A stretch of 6,033 bases of DNA from assembly GCA_027348305.1 (NCBI GenBank), contig DAIEPS010000119.1, forward strand, positions 1 through 6,033, in the 5' to 3' direction. Shown in pieces: positions 5,366-6,033 of the stretch. The position numbers and the translations under genes are program-made. The notes beneath the pieces were generated by a model. The model worked only from the letters and a program-made list of their open reading frames with translations, searched no databases and was not told where the DNA came from. Numbering within the stretch: position 1 is the stretch's first letter; every line of letters starts with the position of its first letter. The stretch is from Anaerolineaceae bacterium (GTDB taxonomy: Bacteria > Chloroflexota > Anaerolineae > Anaerolineales > Anaerolineaceae).

Positions 5366-6033
5366 AAAGATGGTCTGAGCAAAGTCAACACGAGCGCCAG
5401 CAGCGCCATGCCAATGGTTCCCAACAAGGTAGCAATTTCTGATCTGTTTTGAAAGATCCGTGGTTTGGTTTGTGCACGAATCCCGGATGGGATGGTTACC
5501 GGCCGGCTGCCGATCAACGCATCTCTAAACTCATCCACAGAACTTGGTCGATCATCAGGATGTAAACTCATCGCCCAGAAGATGGCCTTTTCAGTGCGTA
5601 CTGAAACGCTGGGGTTTTGCGGTCGGATCGAAGTCAGTACAGCAGGGTTGATAAAGCGCTGCCGGGCATCCGCGGGGGCTTTGCCTGTCAGCAGGTGATA
5701 AAGCGTAGCGCCAAAAGCATAAATATCGCTGCGCACATCCGTGTGACCGATATCACCGCCGTACTGCTCAAGGGGGGTATAAAGGGCGGTTCCCTGTCCC
5801 TGGAGAATCGTAATGGTCACTTCACCAGGTGCAAGCACTTTGACCAAACCAAAGTCCACCAGTTTGACGATACCGTTGGGGGTTAATTTAAGATTGCTTG
5901 GTTTGATATCGCGATGAACGATGGGTGGTTGCTGATTATGAAGATAGGACAGCGCACTGGCAAGCTGGCGAGTCCAATCCAGGACATCGTGTTCGGAGAG
6001 AAATTTTTTCTCACGACGGGCATTGAGCATCAT
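5362..6033 (-). CDS. Ser/Thr protein kinase, C-terminal part with membrane tail (5' end outside window)
   Basis: The visible 223 residues begin at the right edge within the C-lobe of a Hanks-type kinase. The ATP-binding N-lobe (glycine loop, catalytic Lys, helix C) is missing, so the Met at the edge is probably internal and the gene continues beyond 6033. Visible motifs, numbered from the first visible residue, are: catalytic loop HRDIKPSN (40-47: Asp42, Lys44, Asn47), DFG (60-62), activation-segment end GTALYTPLEQY (81-91, PLE in place of APE), SDIYAFG (102-108) and a late DRPSS turn. All the catalytic residues that can be seen are intact, so an active kinase that phosphorylates Ser/Thr on proteins is expected. 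After the kinase domain comes a short basic stretch, then one hydrophobic helix at about 200-219, and the protein ends in RPSF. It is therefore tethered to the membrane by its tail and has no extracellular sensor domain, unlike PASTA kinases. Its TAG stop overlaps the TAA of the convergent GH3-like gene. Confidence 0.92.
   Translation of the reverse strand: MMLNARREKKFLSEHDVLDWTRQLASALSYLHNQQPPIVHRDIKPSNLKLTPNGIVKLVDFGLVKVLAPGEVTITILQGQGTALYTPLEQYGGDIGHTDVRSDIYAFGATLYHLLTGKAPADARQRFINPAVLTSIRPQNPSVSVRTEKAIFWAMSLHPDDRPSSVDEFRDALIGSRPVTIPSGIRAQTKPRIFQNRSEIATLLGTIGMALLALVLTLLRPSF

Overview
The window looks like chromosomal DNA from an environmental bacterium with roughly balanced base composition. 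The best guess is Chloroflexota, Anaerolineae-like. This rests on overall protein character: a Ser/Thr kinase with a PLEQ-type activation segment and a C-terminal membrane helix, a large secreted GH3-like protein anchored by C-terminal helices, and a winged-helix AAA+ ATPase ending its N-terminal part in a GPAPVPL motif. The assignment is an inference and was not tested by any search. No tRNA, rRNA, CRISPR array, insertion sequence or integrase is visible.

Layout: four genes lie on the + strand and one on the - strand. (1) 3-338 is the C-terminal end of a DMT/EamA-type membrane transporter, cut by the left window edge. (2) A 63-base gap holds a perfect extended -10 promoter element embedded in a long imperfect inverted repeat, followed by a strong ribosome binding site. 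(3) 402-1745 is an AAA+ ATPase with an N-terminal winged-helix-like region. (4) 1747-2496 is a cytoplasmic glycerophosphodiester phosphodiesterase that starts one base after the ATPase stop, so the two genes form an operon. (5) A 76-base AT-rich gap carries a weak promoter candidate and a helically phased direct repeat. (6) 2573-5365 is a 930-residue exported protein with a GH3 N-acetylhexosaminidase-like fold, an Ig-like domain and three C-terminal membrane helices. (7) 5362-6033 on the - strand is the C-terminal part of a Ser/Thr protein kinase with a membrane tail, cut by the right edge. Its stop codon overlaps the stop codon of the GH3-like gene.

How the genes may work together: the GDPD would release glycerol-3-phosphate from glycerophosphodiesters inside the cell, and the GH3-like protein faces the cell wall. 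The GH3-like protein keeps the nucleophile motif and parts of the fold, but it has lost several residues that define active NagZ-type hexosaminidases. It may therefore be a wall-binding or sensing protein rather than a conventional enzyme. The convergent membrane-tethered kinase shows no extracellular sensor domain of its own in the visible part. A functional link between the two is a speculative but testable idea. The most noteworthy non-coding signal is the inverted repeat at 348-379, which overlaps the ATPase promoter and could be an operator.
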